Origin: Macrosoma leucophasiata
Taxonomy: Eukaryota; Arthropoda; Insecta; Lepidoptera; Hedylidae
Direction: 5' to 3'
DNA length: 64,000 nucleotides
NCBI GenBank assembly: GCA_036365455.1
Contig: JAWQUS010000007.1
Span: 23,018,001-23,082,000 of the forward strand
Position numbers and translations under genes: made by a program. The notes beneath the pieces are model-generated. The model made no database searches, was not told where the DNA came from, and worked only from the letters and a program-made list of their open reading frames with translations. Each line of letters starts with the position of its first letter. Positions within the stretch are counted from its first letter, which is position 1. Positions 1 to 12,600 of the stretch are shown in pieces.

Positions 1-3000
1 GCCAGTCAAGTAAAATTATATTTCGTATTCGCAAGCAGCGTAAAAGTAAGTGACAGTTGGTCAATTACAAGTCAGTCAGTCAGAGTCACAGTCAGCAATT
101 CGAGTAAAGCGATGGCTACTTTACCAGAACATTTGAAATGAAGTTTTGGAGGCAAACTGAAAAGCCGTGTTTCGCACTGTTATTTTAATTCACTATACAC
201 GGGCACTGTAATAAGCCTATATCAAACAAAATACCACCAACTTTATTTAATATAACTCAAAAATACACAAAGAAAATGAAATAAAATAAGAGCACCACAC
301 GCCTCTTTCAAGGTTCCCGCCAAAACTCCTCGACAACTGCTAACAGGCCTAAAGACATTTCCAAATGGATTTTTTTTAATAAATAGTTTATTCATGACCA
401 TAGATACAGAGTCTTTCAGCCGTATACATATTGAATTTCACATTTCTTTAAATTAATGAATATCCACATGGAAGATGACGATGATTAAATGCTTTCATGA
501 GGAATATGATAAGATGGCTCCAGTAACGCGATAGGGACTTTACTAGGAGTTTTTACGAAGTTTTGGAGGCAATACGAAAAATCACTTTTCCCTTCATAAT
601 ATCACTTTTTTACTCTCGTGAACGTTGTCGAATGCTTTATAATAAAAATCCCACCATTTTTACACATAAATACGCGACTATACACAAACTTCGAAAATAA
701 TATCACGCAGCGACACAGCTCTTTTCCGCGTTCCCGCCAAAACTCATTTCCAAATGGCACACCTGCGGGGTGACCAATTTTTTTTTTTTAATATTCTGCT
801 ATATGCATCCTCATGTTTTGCTCTATTAAAGATTTTATCTGTACTAATATTTTAGGGAGGAAAACTTTGTTTGTTTGGTTGTATTGAATAGGCTCATAAA
901 CTACTGGACCGATTTTAAAATTCTTTCACTATTCGAAAGCTACATTATCCACGGGTAACAAAGGCTTTATTTTGGAAAAATAGGGTTCCGTAAGATATTT
1001 GGGTTTTTCGGACACAAGCTGTAAAAAATCAATTAGAAAAATTTACTTATTTTGCGTACGCTGCCTTAACTATAAAAGATATCGAGGAAGGCTTTAGGCT
1101 ATATTTATAATCATCACGCTAAGACGAATAGGAGAGGGTAGGTAACATTGCACCCGCGCGACGCCGGGGCGGGCTGCTAGTCGTTAATAATAAGCTATCA
1201 CGGGGCTGGCATAGTCGAACGACTACCACTCCAAATCCCTAAAAAAATATAGACAAGTTAAAGATTTCATCACTTTTTCTCCTTGATTTGCAAAAATACA
1301 ATAAGGAAATACCCGCCCCCCTTTTCTCCTAATATATGGAAAAGTTAAAGCTTCAATAACTTAACAACCTGCTTTAATTTCCAATTCTGCAAAAATCCTT
1401 AATTGAGGGTCGAATACTGCCAAACTAGTAGAAATGTACATATTGGATTAATCAGCGACAACAGAATATCGATGGGATTAATCTCAGAGTACATTGGGAT
1501 AAATCAATCATACAGCCACATACAGCCACCTAACATCTAGGGCAAAATTTATAAAAAAACATATTTACAATATAAAGCACTATAAGTAATAAATAATTTT
1601 ATTATATACTTAACATAATCTTAAGCTTTTTCTTCGCCTATAAATTAATTTATTGTAACGTTTTCTTCGTCATATGATAAAATAAAAAATATTTTGATAA
1701 TTCCCTAAGTACACTACAAAGTTAAAAACTTACGTTAACTTCATAATTAAATCACAAATTAACATGTTCGTTTTCTTTAGACTGTGGTTAAATTCTAGGC
1801 GAGCATTCTGCTCAAAGAGTAAGTAGTATAATTCTAGGGGATTCTTCTAAAATAAATTTTTTTGATTACTTTTTTTCATGCCCGTAAAGACTCGGATTCA
1901 CGGTTTTTGGAGCGTCGCGTTCACTCCTTTGGTGATGAAGGCGTCATCTAGGGCGTTTTCCATCACCGACTGTGCATAGGGTGATTAGTAGGTAGGTAGG
2001 AACAGTCGGGGTCTTGTCCTTGTAGTTGACGCTGGCGCTGCTCGTTTCTTGTACAGCCCGATATGCGAGTGAAGACTCGCAGAGGAAGCCTGGATTTGAT
2101 CGGCGACGAACGGCTGAACTTCTTAATTAAGTTATATCTAACTAATCTCTTTATTTCCTGATATTCTCTTCTTTATCAAAAACACATCAATATGGGTAAG
2201 TATATTGATGTGTATTTTTTGCTGTTAACTTATAGCATCCAAGAGCGTCGCCAGGAGGCAAGTTGGTAATTATATGATAGGGTAGATATCGGTTTTGGTT
2301 GTGGTAGGTTTATGATTAAAAAAATATATGGCGAGCTGGCGACGCTCATAATACTGCCTATAAAAAAATCCAAAAAATCTAGTTCAGTGAAGTACCTAGG
2401 TCTATATTAACACGCGACGAAAACGTTGCGTATTCGCCACACGTTCGCAACGCTCGCAATCCGCTAGTAATAGAGGGGTTTGAAATAATTGGTAAATAAA
2501 ACGCATATTTGAACAGATTCTGTGCTATTTTATTCAAATAAACTGTACAGTTGTCGCCAAATTTTAATAAACAAAAATTGTAGACTACATATTTATCACA
2601 CTATCTTACTTCCATAAAGCTAAATTATGGAGTTGAGTGCGTAGCATAAAAAGTATCATATCATAAAATAACAACATCATTGATGTCATCATTACGATAT
2701 GGATATAAGGATTTAAAAAAATACATTTTCGGTGCTTAAAACTGCATTCGATATGTAATTTGTTACATTTATTCACGAAAACAGTCAACATCAAAACGTA
2801 TTTACTTCACAATTGAAAATCTACATGCAGGAAATGAATGAGAATCAACTTGCTTAAATTCAAGTCTCTTTAGTAGGTATTTGCGATTGGACAGTTCAAT
2901 GGATAATAGCATATTCTCCATAGTTAATAGGTATGGGTAATTGTATTTGGCGACTGTTATTATTGTTGTAAACACATTTATTAGTGTTGCTATAATTCTA

Positions 3001-4377
3001 ATATTTTGAATGCAACGATATCTTATTCATAATTAATCAATAATATTTAAATAATAAAACATCGAACAATTAAACAGTTCGCTATAAATATTACAATCTA
3101 CACTATAGAAAGCGTAAAAAAAACTATCGATTGAGAATCTAATAATAAATCACTATGCCTTCTTTTTCTGTTATTATCATTATAGTATTACAACCAAAAT
3201 GGTATTCTTGCACTGAACTGTTACACTTCGTTATTTTTCTGTGCATTACATAAAAAAATGTGATATCAGCTCACATATTCATTTTCTGTTCACGTTTTTG
3301 AAGCAAAGCATTCCATATTTTATAAAGGTTAAATCATTTTAGTATTTTATATAAATTCTTGTAATTTTGTTAAAACAATTTTAACGCAATTTATATACAT
3401 TTAAAGGTAATTGAGCTTAAATTAAAATGTTTTAATATAAAAATAATAGTTATTTCTGTTTTATGATCGTTGCCTATTTGAGGATGTTATGTGGCTAATA
3501 TATAATCGTAGATAGAACACTATTTTATTTTGTTCTTTATAAAAAAACCATATCACAGAAAAAAAAATATAATGATAAGAAATTGTCTATTCATAAATTA
3601 CCATGCTGAATACTTTGACTAGTACAAAAAAACGAAAATACAAATCTAAATGAGCAAAATATTCTACCAGTATTTAACAAAACGGTTTTAATAATATTAT
3701 ATTATGTATTATACTTCTTCACATTAAGCTGTAAATATAACAAGGCCGTATATTTAAGCAAATGATTTCATTTAGGGTTATTTGAATCACAACTTTCTAA
3801 CTTGAAAGTAAACCAATACTATTGTTTCAAAGTTATTCAATTATAATAATTCACAAGATAGTGTATAATTACGAGTAAATTATTAGTGTCTCAAGACAAT
3901 CAGATGGTATCATTTTGCCAACTGATAGTAAGACCTCAATAAAAAAGAAGGTACATAAATAATAATTAATTATAGGGCTAGTACATATTATTATATCCAG
4001 CTTAGCCTTACTTTACTTACATGCCCGTAGCTTTTACATAATAAAGACAAATACACAGTTTAGCCACCTAACATTAATTCCCCGTTATAAAAATAGACAA
4101 TTAACTTGTACATAATACATATCATTATATTATTATGATCCCTATAAAAAATCTGCCGAAAATTAATATACAAATGAGTTAAATATTATACATCGCCACA
4201 CGCCAAGTTAATATTTCCAAATTAATGCCAGAATTTAGCCAGCTAATTATATTCCATTGCACACCTTGTATATAAATAAAAATAGTTTCAGTAAGCAAAT
4301 CATACGCACGACTCCGCACGAGGAAGGAATCAAACACACATCAGAGATAACAAACAATATATTATGAAATAATCAGG
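1..4377. other. AT-rich non-coding flank
   Basis: No gene seen. 1-760 holds repeat sequence: GTTTTGGAGGCAA near 139 and 558 each pairs with CCCGCCAAAACTC near 314 and 733, and the first 200 bp resemble 55235-55440. About 840-1190 resembles a repeat ending GCGGGCTGCTAG. A hairpin ACACATCAATAT / ATATTGATGTGT lies at 2182-2213. The rest is unremarkable. Confidence 0.5.
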
Positions 4378-4619
4378 TATAGGTCGCGCCACGTAAAAAG
4401 AACGCTGGAAGAAAGTAGAAGGGATGTGTTCGCGCATCGGTACACTCGCGCACGAAAGTACTAGCCCTATTGGTTTATTTTTGATCTAGCTTTCGCTTGC
4501 GGTTTCGTGTATTGGTAGGCAGATTGAAAACTATATTACATAGAATAACATAAAATGAAATAAAAACACATGACGCGCAGCTTGACCGCCAGCGTTCTTT
4601 TTACGTGGCTTGACCTATA
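4378..4619. mobile_element. MITE with ~30-bp TIR
   Basis: Ends match as TATAGGTC-GCCACGTAAAAA and continue GAACGCTGG on each strand; 242 bp. No ORF. Confidence 0.6.
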
Positions 4620-5169
4620 TCTACCTATTAAATGCTGCATGAACATCGACAACTGTACACAACATTTTTGGCTGATTTGTATTTTTTATTAATATTTATA
4701 ACCTCTAATCGCACATATACGACGCTTCAAAACTTTCTCATAGAAAAATTCTGCCGCGAAGCCTTTATGGACCGCGGTTTGATTTTAAGTCAAGTGTATC
4801 GTACTCGTTATTTTTACAGGTCGATCAACCAATTGAGATGTCATTTTATTGACCATTCATTCTGTGTTATGTGGTTTTAGTATAGATTTGATTAAGCCAT
4901 AATCAATGAAAAAATGCTTTGTTAAACAGGACGCTGAAGTATATCAAAAGAAAAATGTGCCTTAAGTACGTTAGCCACGCGACTGAAAACAAACAGTCAA
5001 TTAACGTTTAGCAACGCATAATATGCATTTGATATTCCTTGTTACCTCTGACCAGTTCTTAAACTTACTATGAACTTACCTGCTTTTAATAAATGACGTC
5101 AAATCCCCTAAGAAGAAACCAGGCAAGCTGTTTTTATGATTTTAATTATAATCAAATAGCACAAGACTT

Positions 5170-5311
5170 ATGCTGGGTTGCACAAGATATGTGATAAAGT
5201 TATTGTAACATTTCAGATCCTTCACTAACTTTAAGAAATCTGTTAGTTAGAGAAGGATGTCAAATGTAACAATAACGTTAACCCTAACAAATATCTTGGT
5301 GCAAACCAGCC
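5170..5311. mobile_element. Short MITE, possible TTA target duplication
   Basis: TIR GCTGG(G/T)TTGCAC(C)AAGATAT at both ends, TTA on each side. A related half copy lies at about 54332-54450. Confidence 0.5.
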
Positions 5312-6017
5312 TTAACGGCAGATTTAAATTTACAGAACTAAGTAACAAGTGTGTAAAAAAATAATTTCGTAATTAAATTGGTAAAGAATACAAGGTGTTG
5401 CTTTTTTAAAGCATTTCTTAACAAAGAAATGCAAAGTGTAGCTGCCTATACGCAAATATTTATTTATTTTATATCTTTATTTTTCATTTAGAAATTTAAT
5501 ACGAATAAATGTTTTAGTTTGTAAGTAACCGATCGACCTAGTCTAACTTACTCAAGTTAATAAGTTATACAAATAGCAAAAACATTAAACAAGTACTATA
5601 TAAATACTTAATCGTAGGAATTGGATTCAGAAAAGCTATGCCTTTGCATCCGTGAATGGTTGAGAAATGAATTAGTATTAAGTACTATATAGAGAAATTC
5701 TAGAATAATTTGCCGGTCGGTGTATGGGGTTATCCATAAATTACATCACAGACTTGATTCCATTTTTGTCTACCCTCGTTTATCACATTTATAATATCTC
5801 TCTATAGTGACAATTTTGGGTTAATTTGTATTTAAGGATGAAATCGACTTTCATTTAAGTTTTAACAAATTAAAAATATGCAGATCTACACTACTTTTGC
5901 GGCTGTTAGATTAGTTGTTTTATCAATGAACGAACAAATACTGTAACCATACTGCAAACATAAATGTGAAAATATATAAATATGTATACCGACATTGTGT
6001 AGCGTCACCTACACTTT

Positions 6018-6056
6018 CATGTGACAGAATAGAATATATATATTCTATGTCACATG
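6018..6056. repeat. Perfect hairpin, first of a pair
   Basis: 9-bp outer stem CATGTGACA / TGTCACATG, a 3-nt bulge, and an 18-nt perfect palindrome TAGAATATATATATTCTA inside. Confidence 0.9.
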
Positions 6057-6060
6057 ACTA

Positions 6061-6093
6061 AGTGCAGTCGTGATTACACATCACGACTGCACT
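6061..6093. repeat. Perfect hairpin, second of a pair
   Basis: 14-bp stem AGTGCAGTCGTGAT / ATCACGACTGCACT with a 5-nt loop, only 4 bp after the previous hairpin. Confidence 0.9.
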
Positions 6094-7863
6094 ATATCTG
6101 ATATTCTAGGTAGAAATCAGGCAAAATGTCTTTAGATTTTTAAGTGTGACAAAGTGGATATAAAATTAACCTTAAACTTGTCACTTGTCGAGTCTTCCTT
6201 TTAGTATTTAAGCAATTCATTGAAATCTTCTTTCCCTTTTCCCTTCAGTTTTAATTATGTTACGTAATTTATGGATTCCACGCAACTTAAATAATAGTGA
6301 CCTTTAATGCGACGTAATAATAATGGAAAGAGAGCGATTGGGCAAGAATTTGAAAATGAAACTCCAAATGTTGTTATTCGATAATTTTACTGTTATAACA
6401 AGCACCAAACCACGTTTGGAATGTACTGTATTGCACCACACGTGAACAAAACCAATTCTATAATACACTTTTCATATTACAAAAGTACATAGCATTATGG
6501 GGACGAATAAAAACTGGAATTCCGTTAACTTAATTATATTATATTTGAAAATGAATAAATTTTGCTTACTAACACAATAAAGGCCACTATTACAATGTAA
6601 TTGAAACCACAATTTGTATATTTTATATCAAATGATTGCTATTTCGAATTATACATACTAAATTTATGAGCAAATTATAATAATTAATACATTATGATGT
6701 CCACGAAAATGTATACCCGCGTGATATATGATTAATTTTCATTTCGATAATTCTCAAACATACTGATAAAAAGTTGTCTTAAAAAATATTATGCAAGTAA
6801 ACATTTTGATGGAATATAGCAACATTTGCAAGTTGTGTAATACTTGTGATAAAGTACCGAGATTTTTTGCAAAATCATGTTCGCATTTTTTATTTTGTCT
6901 TTTATATTTAGTCAGTTTGATATTCACTAATAAACTATTCTACTATAGTGTTACATTTTGTTAAAAAAATCAAAAACAATTTATCGAATACCCGTTCGCT
7001 ATGCTCATGATGTGCATAACTGCAAATGTTGCCAGTCAATAGAAATAATAGTTTGTACATATAGTGACTTCATTGTGCTTAACAAGTTCCAATTGCACGG
7101 CCAGTCTTCATAGAAGATCACATTACAATACATTTTTAATCTCAGATGATTCCGAACCCTTCACGAAATAATTAAGTATAAACACCCGACGACTGACACG
7201 CTTCAGTCTAAATATCAAGACCGAAGGCCCTTGAGCGGTCCGTAGCAACATTGATCGACCGCCATCTTCAGTTAAAATATCTATGTCGTCGCGCGTAATG
7301 ATCACTTTCAGTTAAACGAAAAAAAAAATGAGGCTACCTAAATAAATACTTAATTAATATCATAGAACATATTACAAAAACATAGGAAAGTGACTCCTTT
7401 CATCTGTAGTGTAATGGAAATGTATTACAATTGTTCCTAACGGGGCGTCCCGTCGCTGCCACAGATTAAATAAATCGTCTATAATATTGTTACTTAAATA
7501 TCATCGATCCGTCTCGTAGCAAAAGACAGACTGACACCTCCGTGATTCTCGTGTAAAAAAGTCGATGTTAACGGCCTCGAGTGAAACATCGAGAGGTTTG
7601 GTAGAAGTTTAGATGTTGGAACATGTACGCGATGACAGAAGGCCGACGTTTATGGAAGAATCTCGAAGGCGCGTCTCGTGACGTGTAGTATCGTCAGTCG
7701 ACGGAAGGCGGGCCGGCGAGGGCGTGACGAAGTACAAGCCAGCGATGTATGACGACAGAGGACCCCGGTGCGCAAGCGTTGATCCTGCGTCGGGCGCCCG
7801 CCGAGCGACTTATGTACCTGCAATTCGATCATTTTTAGTTTGAAATAATAATCATTTCATGGT

Positions 7864-7884
7864 TTTATTTTAAGTTTGTTTATT
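7864..7884 (-). terminator. Candidate poly(A) signals for Dlic
   Basis: Two AATAAA hexamers on the minus strand (7864-7869 and 7879-7884), the first canonical ones noticed downstream of the 127-bp array. If used, the 3' UTR would contain all seven extra tail copies and a Helitron-like repeat. Low confidence: no cleavage-site evidence. Confidence 0.25.
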
Positions 7885-7968
7885 ATAAGAAATTTAATTT
7901 GATTTGATTACGGTTTCGGCATTACGGTTTAGCAAACCTTATATTTTTACGGATTTGTTCGGCATATA

Positions 7969-8279
7969 TCTATACAAATAAATAAAATTGGAGTGTCTGT
8001 TTGTAATATTAAAATAACCGCTTTTTACTAAATGCATATGTACACACGGTACATATACCAAAACAACATTTTTTACAATTTTGTCTGTCTGTCTGTCTGT
8101 TTGGCGGGGCTAGTCTTGGGAACGGCTAGACCGATTTTGACGGGATTTTCACTGGCAGATAGCTTATATAATAAGGAGTAACTTAGGCTACTTTCATACT
8201 AGCTGCGCCCACGACTTTATCCGGGTGCATACTGAACAATTACAAATTCTCACGCGGACGGAGTCGCGGGCACAGCTAG
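7969..8279 (+). mobile_element. Helitron-like non-autonomous element
   Basis: Begins TCTATACAAATAAATAAAAT after an A, ends GCACAGCTAG before a T, with complementary segments AGCTGCGCCCACGACTTT / GAGTCGCGGGCACAGCT near the 3' end. TC start, CTAG end and A/T target fit Helitrons. Family name not assigned. Confidence 0.6.
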
Positions 8280-8403
8280 TTAAAAATATATTTTAAAATC
8301 AACCTGACGGCAGACTACGATGGTGAAAGAGAGTTGTGGCGAGAGAGCGAGCGAGCGATATCAGAGAACGCCGTGTGAACTACCGTGTCCTCGGGCGACT
8401 TGC

Positions 8404-9445
8404 ACGCTTGGCGCGCGTGAGGCGGTCGAGCCGGGTGACGCCACGTACCGTGTAGCTGGGGGCGGCGTTAGCAGTCCGAGGAGTTGAGGTCGAGGGGCGG
8501 GGGCGCGGGCGCGGGGGAGGTCGGGGGCGGGCGCTTGGCGCGCGTGAGGCGGTCGAGCCGGGTGACGCCACGTACCGTGTAGCTGGGGGCGGCGTTAGCA
8601 GTCCGAGGAGTTGAGGTCGAGGGGCGGGGGCGCGGGCGCGGGGGAGGTCGGGGGCGGGCGCTTGGCGCGCGTGAGGCGGTCGAGCCGGGTGACGCCACGT
8701 ACCGTGTAGCTGGGGGCGGCGTTAGCAGTCCGAGGAGTTGAGGTCGAGGGGCGGGGGCGCGGGCGCGGGGGAGGTCGGGGGCGGGCGCTTGGCGCGCGTG
8801 AGGCGGTCGAGCCGGGTGACGCCACGTACCGTGTAGCTGGGGGCGGCGTTAGCAGTCCGAGGAGTTGAGGTCGAGGGGCGGGGGCGCGGGCGCGGGGGAG
8901 GTCGGGGGCGGGCGCTTGGCGCGCGTGAGGCGGTCGAGCCGGGTGACGTCACGTACCGTGTAGCTGGGGGCGGCGTTAGCAGTCCGAGGAGTTGAGGTCG
9001 AGGGGCGGGGGCGCGGGCGCGGGGGAGGTCGGGGGCGGGCGCTTGGCGCGCGTGAGGCGGTCGAGCCGGGTGACGTCACGTACCGTGTAGCTGGGGGCGG
9101 CGTTAGCAGTCCGAGGAGTTGAGGTCGAGGGGCGGGGGCGCGGGCGCGGGGGAGGTCGGGGGCGGGCGCTTGGCGCGCGTGAGGCGGTCGAGCCGGGTGA
9201 CGTCACGTACCGTGTAGCTGGGGGCGGCGTTAGCAGTCCGAGGAGTTGAGGTCGAGGGGCGGGGGCGCGGGCGCGGGGGAGGTCGGGGGCGGGCGCTTGG
9301 CGCGCGTGAGGCGGTCGAGCCGGGTGACGTCACGTACCGTGTAGCTGGGGGCGGCGTTAGCAGTCCGAGGAGTTGAGGTCGAGGGGCGGGGGCGCGGGCG
9401 CGGGGGAGGTCGGGGGCGGGCGCTTGGCGCGCGTGAGACGGTCGA
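8404..9445 (-). repeat. 127-bp tandem array made of the Dlic last-exon tail
   Basis: Eight copies of the TAA-plus-C-terminal-tail segment at exact 127-bp spacing (stop positions near 8468, 8595, 8722, 8849, 8976, 9103, 9230 and the real one at 9357), with a partial unit at the 8404 end. A single C/T site (gacgccacg versus gacgtcacg) splits the array: four copies of each type, C distal and T proximal. Very GC-rich; the plus strand of each unit has several G-runs. The seven extra copies lie downstream of the true stop, in the presumed 3' UTR. Confidence 0.95.
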
Positions 9446-9605
9446 GCTCGGCGGCGGCGTCGGAGCGCGCGGCGGCCGCGGCGGGCGGCTCGGCGCGCGC
9501 GCCCGGCGACACCGTCTTCTTGTACAGCAGCGAGTTGAAGAAGTTGGCCAGCACGCCCTCGTTGCCCGGCGTGCCGGGGCCCATGCCGATCTTCGCGCCG
9601 TCCAG
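9357..9605 (-). CDS. Dlic: Dlic last coding exon (adaptor-binding helix and C-terminus)
   Basis: Acceptor TCGACAG. Encodes [17 protein letters not shown], the helix [14 protein letters not shown], an Ala/Pro-rich linker, [14 protein letters not shown], a proline tract and LDLNSSDC before TAA at 9357-9359. The FF pair in the helix is the adaptor contact known for light intermediate chains. The last 29 codons and the stop are the part duplicated in the downstream 127-bp array. Confidence 0.92.
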   Translation of the reverse strand: MDGAKIGMGPGTPGNEGVLANFFNSLLYKKTVSPGARAEPPAAAAARSDAAAELDRLTRAKRPPPTSPAPAPPPLDLNSSDC

Positions 9606-12600
9606 CTGTCGAGATACGATTGCAGTTAAATTAAGAACGGTCAGTCTTTACATGCGCGATAGTAGAGATAACACAAAAAAACTGTTTGACTGACAATACA
9701 TTTTCGTTTTGCGTTGTTCTAAAGTGAACAATGAATAGCTTCGGCAGTCCCGCCAGAAGTTTTTTTGAAGTTATTTTTTTTAGCACCGTTATGAACAGTT
9801 GTGATTTATTGGAAGTCTGCAAGGTCTGCAGCGCGGCCGTGTAGTGTGTAGTGTGCAGTGTGTAGTGTGTATTGTGCGGGGTACCTGTGCGGTGGTGCGC
9901 TGCGCGGCCCGCAGCGGGGAGTCGGCGCGGGGCGCGAGGGCGCCGGTCTGCAGCGCGGCCAGCTGCCGCTGCAGGAAGGTGTGTAGTGTGCAGTGTGTAG
10001 TGTGTAGTGTGTAGTGTGCGGGGTACCTGTGCGGTGGTGCGCTGCGCGGCCCGCAGCGGGGAGTCGGCGCGGGGCGCGAGGGCGCCGGTCTGCAGCGCGG
10101 CCAGCTGCCGCTGCAGGAAGGTGTGTAGTGTGCAGTGTGTAGTGTGTAGTGTGCGGGGTACCTGTGCGGTGGTGCGCTGCGCGGCCCGCAGCGGGGAGTC
10201 GGCGCGGGGCGCGAGGGCGCCGGTCTGCAGCGCGGCCAGCTGCCGCTGCAGGAAGGTGTGTAGTGTGCAGTGTGTAGTGTGTAGTGTGTAGTGTGCGGGG
10301 TACCTGTGCGGTGGTGCGCTGCGCGGCCCGCAGCGGGGAGTCGGCGCGGGGCGCGAGGGCGCCGGTCTGCAGCGCGGCCAGCTGCCGCTGCAGGAAGGTG
10401 TGTAGTGTGTAGTGTGTAGTGTGTAGTGTGTAGTGTGTAGTGTGCGGGGTACCTGTGCGGTGGTGCGCTGCGCGGCCCGCAGCGGGGAGTCGGCGCGGGG
10501 CGCGAGGGCGCCGGTCTGCAGCGCGGCCAGCTGCCGCTGCAGGAAGGTGTGTAGTGTGTAGTGTGCAGTGTGTAGTGTGCAGTGTGTAGTGTGTAGTGTG
10601 TAGTGTGTAGTGTGCGGGGTACCTGTGCGGTGGTGCGCTGCGCGGCCCGCAGCGGGGAGTCGGCGCGGGGCGCGAGGGCGCCGGTCTGCAGCGCGGCCAG
10701 CTGCCGCTGCAGGTAGGTGTGTAGTGTGTAGTTTGTAGTGTGTAGTGTGCGGGGTACCTGTGCGGTGGTGCGCTGCGCGGCCCGCAGCGGGGAGTCGGCG
10801 CGGGGCGCGAGGGCGCCGGTCTGCAGCGCGGCCAGCTGCCGCTGCAGGTAGGTGTGTAGTGTGTAGTGTGCAGTGTGTAGTGTGTAGTGTGTAGTGTGCG
10901 GGGTACCTGTGCGGTGGTGCGCTGCGCGGCCCGCAGCGGGGAGTCGGCGCGGGGCGCGAGGGCGCCGGTCTGCAGCGCGGCCAGCTGCCGCTGCAGGAAG
11001 GTGTGTAGTGTGCAGTGTGTAGTGTGTAGTGTGTAGTGTGCGGGGTACCTGTGCGGTGGTGCGCTGCGCGGCCCGCAGCGGGGAGTCGGCGCGGGGCGCG
11101 AGGGCGCCGGTCTGCAGCGCGGCCAGCTGCCGCTGCAGGAAGGTGTGTAGTGTGCAGTGTGTAGTGTGTAGTGTGCGGGGTACCTGTGCGGTGGTGCGCT
11201 GCGCGGCCCGCAGCGGGGAGTCGGCGCGGGGCGCGAGGGCGCCGGTCTGCAGCGCGGCCAGCTGCCGCTGCAGGAAGGTGTGTAGTGTGCAGTGTGTAGT
11301 GTGTAGTGTGTAGTGTGCGGGGTACCTGTGCGGTGGTGCGCTGCGCGGCCCGCAGCGGGGAGTCGGCGCGGGGCGCGAGGGCGCCGGTCTGCAGCGCGGC
11401 CAGCTGCCGCTGCAGGAAGGTGTGTAGTGTGTAGTGTGTAGTGTGTAGTGTGTAGTGTGTAGTGTGCGGGGTACCTGTGCGGTGGTGCGCTGCGCGGCCC
11501 GCAGCGGGGAGTCGGCGCGGGGCGCGAGGGCGCCGGTCTGCAGCGCGGCCAGCTGCCGCTGCAGGAAGGTGTGTAGTGTGTAGTGTGCAGTGTGTAGTGT
11601 GCAGTGTGTAGTGTGTAGTGTGTAGTGTGTAGTGTGCGGGGTACCTGTGCGGTGGTGCGCTGCGCGGCCCGCAGCGGGGAGTCGGCGCGGGGCGCGAGGG
11701 CGCCGGTCTGCAGCGCGGCCAGCTGCCGCTGCAGGTAGGTGTGTAGTGTGTAGTTTGTAGTGTGTAGTGTGCGGGGTACCTGTGCGGTGGTGCGCTGCGC
11801 GGCCCGCAGCGGGGAGTCGGCGCGGGGCGCGAGGGCGCCGGTCTGCAGCGCGGCCAGCTGCCGCTGCAGGTAGGTGTGTAGTGTGTAGTGTGCAGTGTGT
11901 AGTGTGTAGTGTGTAGTGTGCGGGGTACCTGTGCGGTGGTGCGCTGCGCGGCCCGCAGCGGGGAGTCGGCGCGGGGCGCGAGGGCGCCGGTCTGCAGCGC
12001 GGCCAGCTGCCGCTGCAGGAAGGTGTGTAGTGTGTAGTGTGCAGTGTGTAGTGTGTAGTGTGTAGTGTGCGGGGTACCTGTGCGGTGGTGCGCTGCGCGG
12101 CCCGCAGCGGGGAGTCGGCGCGGGGCGCGAGGGCGCCGGTCTGCAGCGCGGCCAGCTGCCGCTGCAGGAAGGTGTGTAGTGTGTAGTGTGCAGTGTGTAG
12201 TGTGTAGTGTGCGGGGTACCTGTGCGGTGGTGCGCTGCGCGGCCCGCAGCGGGGAGTCGGCGCGGGGCGCGAGGGCGCCGGTCTGCAGCGCGGCCAGCTG
12301 CCGCTGCAGGAAGGTGTGTAGTGTGTAGTGTGCAGTGTGTAGTGTGTAGTGTGTAGTGTGCGGGGTACCTGTGCGGTGGTGCGCTGCGCGGCCCGCAGCG
12401 GGGAGTCGGCGCGGGGCGCGAGGGCGCCGGTCTGCAGCGCGGCCAGCTGCCGCTGCAGGAAGGTGTGTAGTGTGTAGTGTGCAGTGTGTAGTGTGTAGTG
12501 TGCGGGGTACCTGTGCGGTGGTGCGCTGCGCGGCCCGCAGCGGGGAGTCGGCGCGGGGCGCGAGGGCGCCGGTCTGCAGCGCGACCAGCTGCCGCTGCAG

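Larger units (their letters stand above)
4620..7968. other. AT-rich non-coding flank
   Basis: Beyond the MITE at 5170 and the hairpins at 6018-6093 nothing is recognisable. A GC-richer stretch at 7640-7830 shows no conserved ORF. Confidence 0.5.

Noticed and set aside
8380..9333. Series of 76-codon minus-strand ORFs ending LDLNSSDC
   Set aside because: Copies of the Dlic tail with an out-of-frame ATG from the repeat flank; they lie downstream of the true stop.
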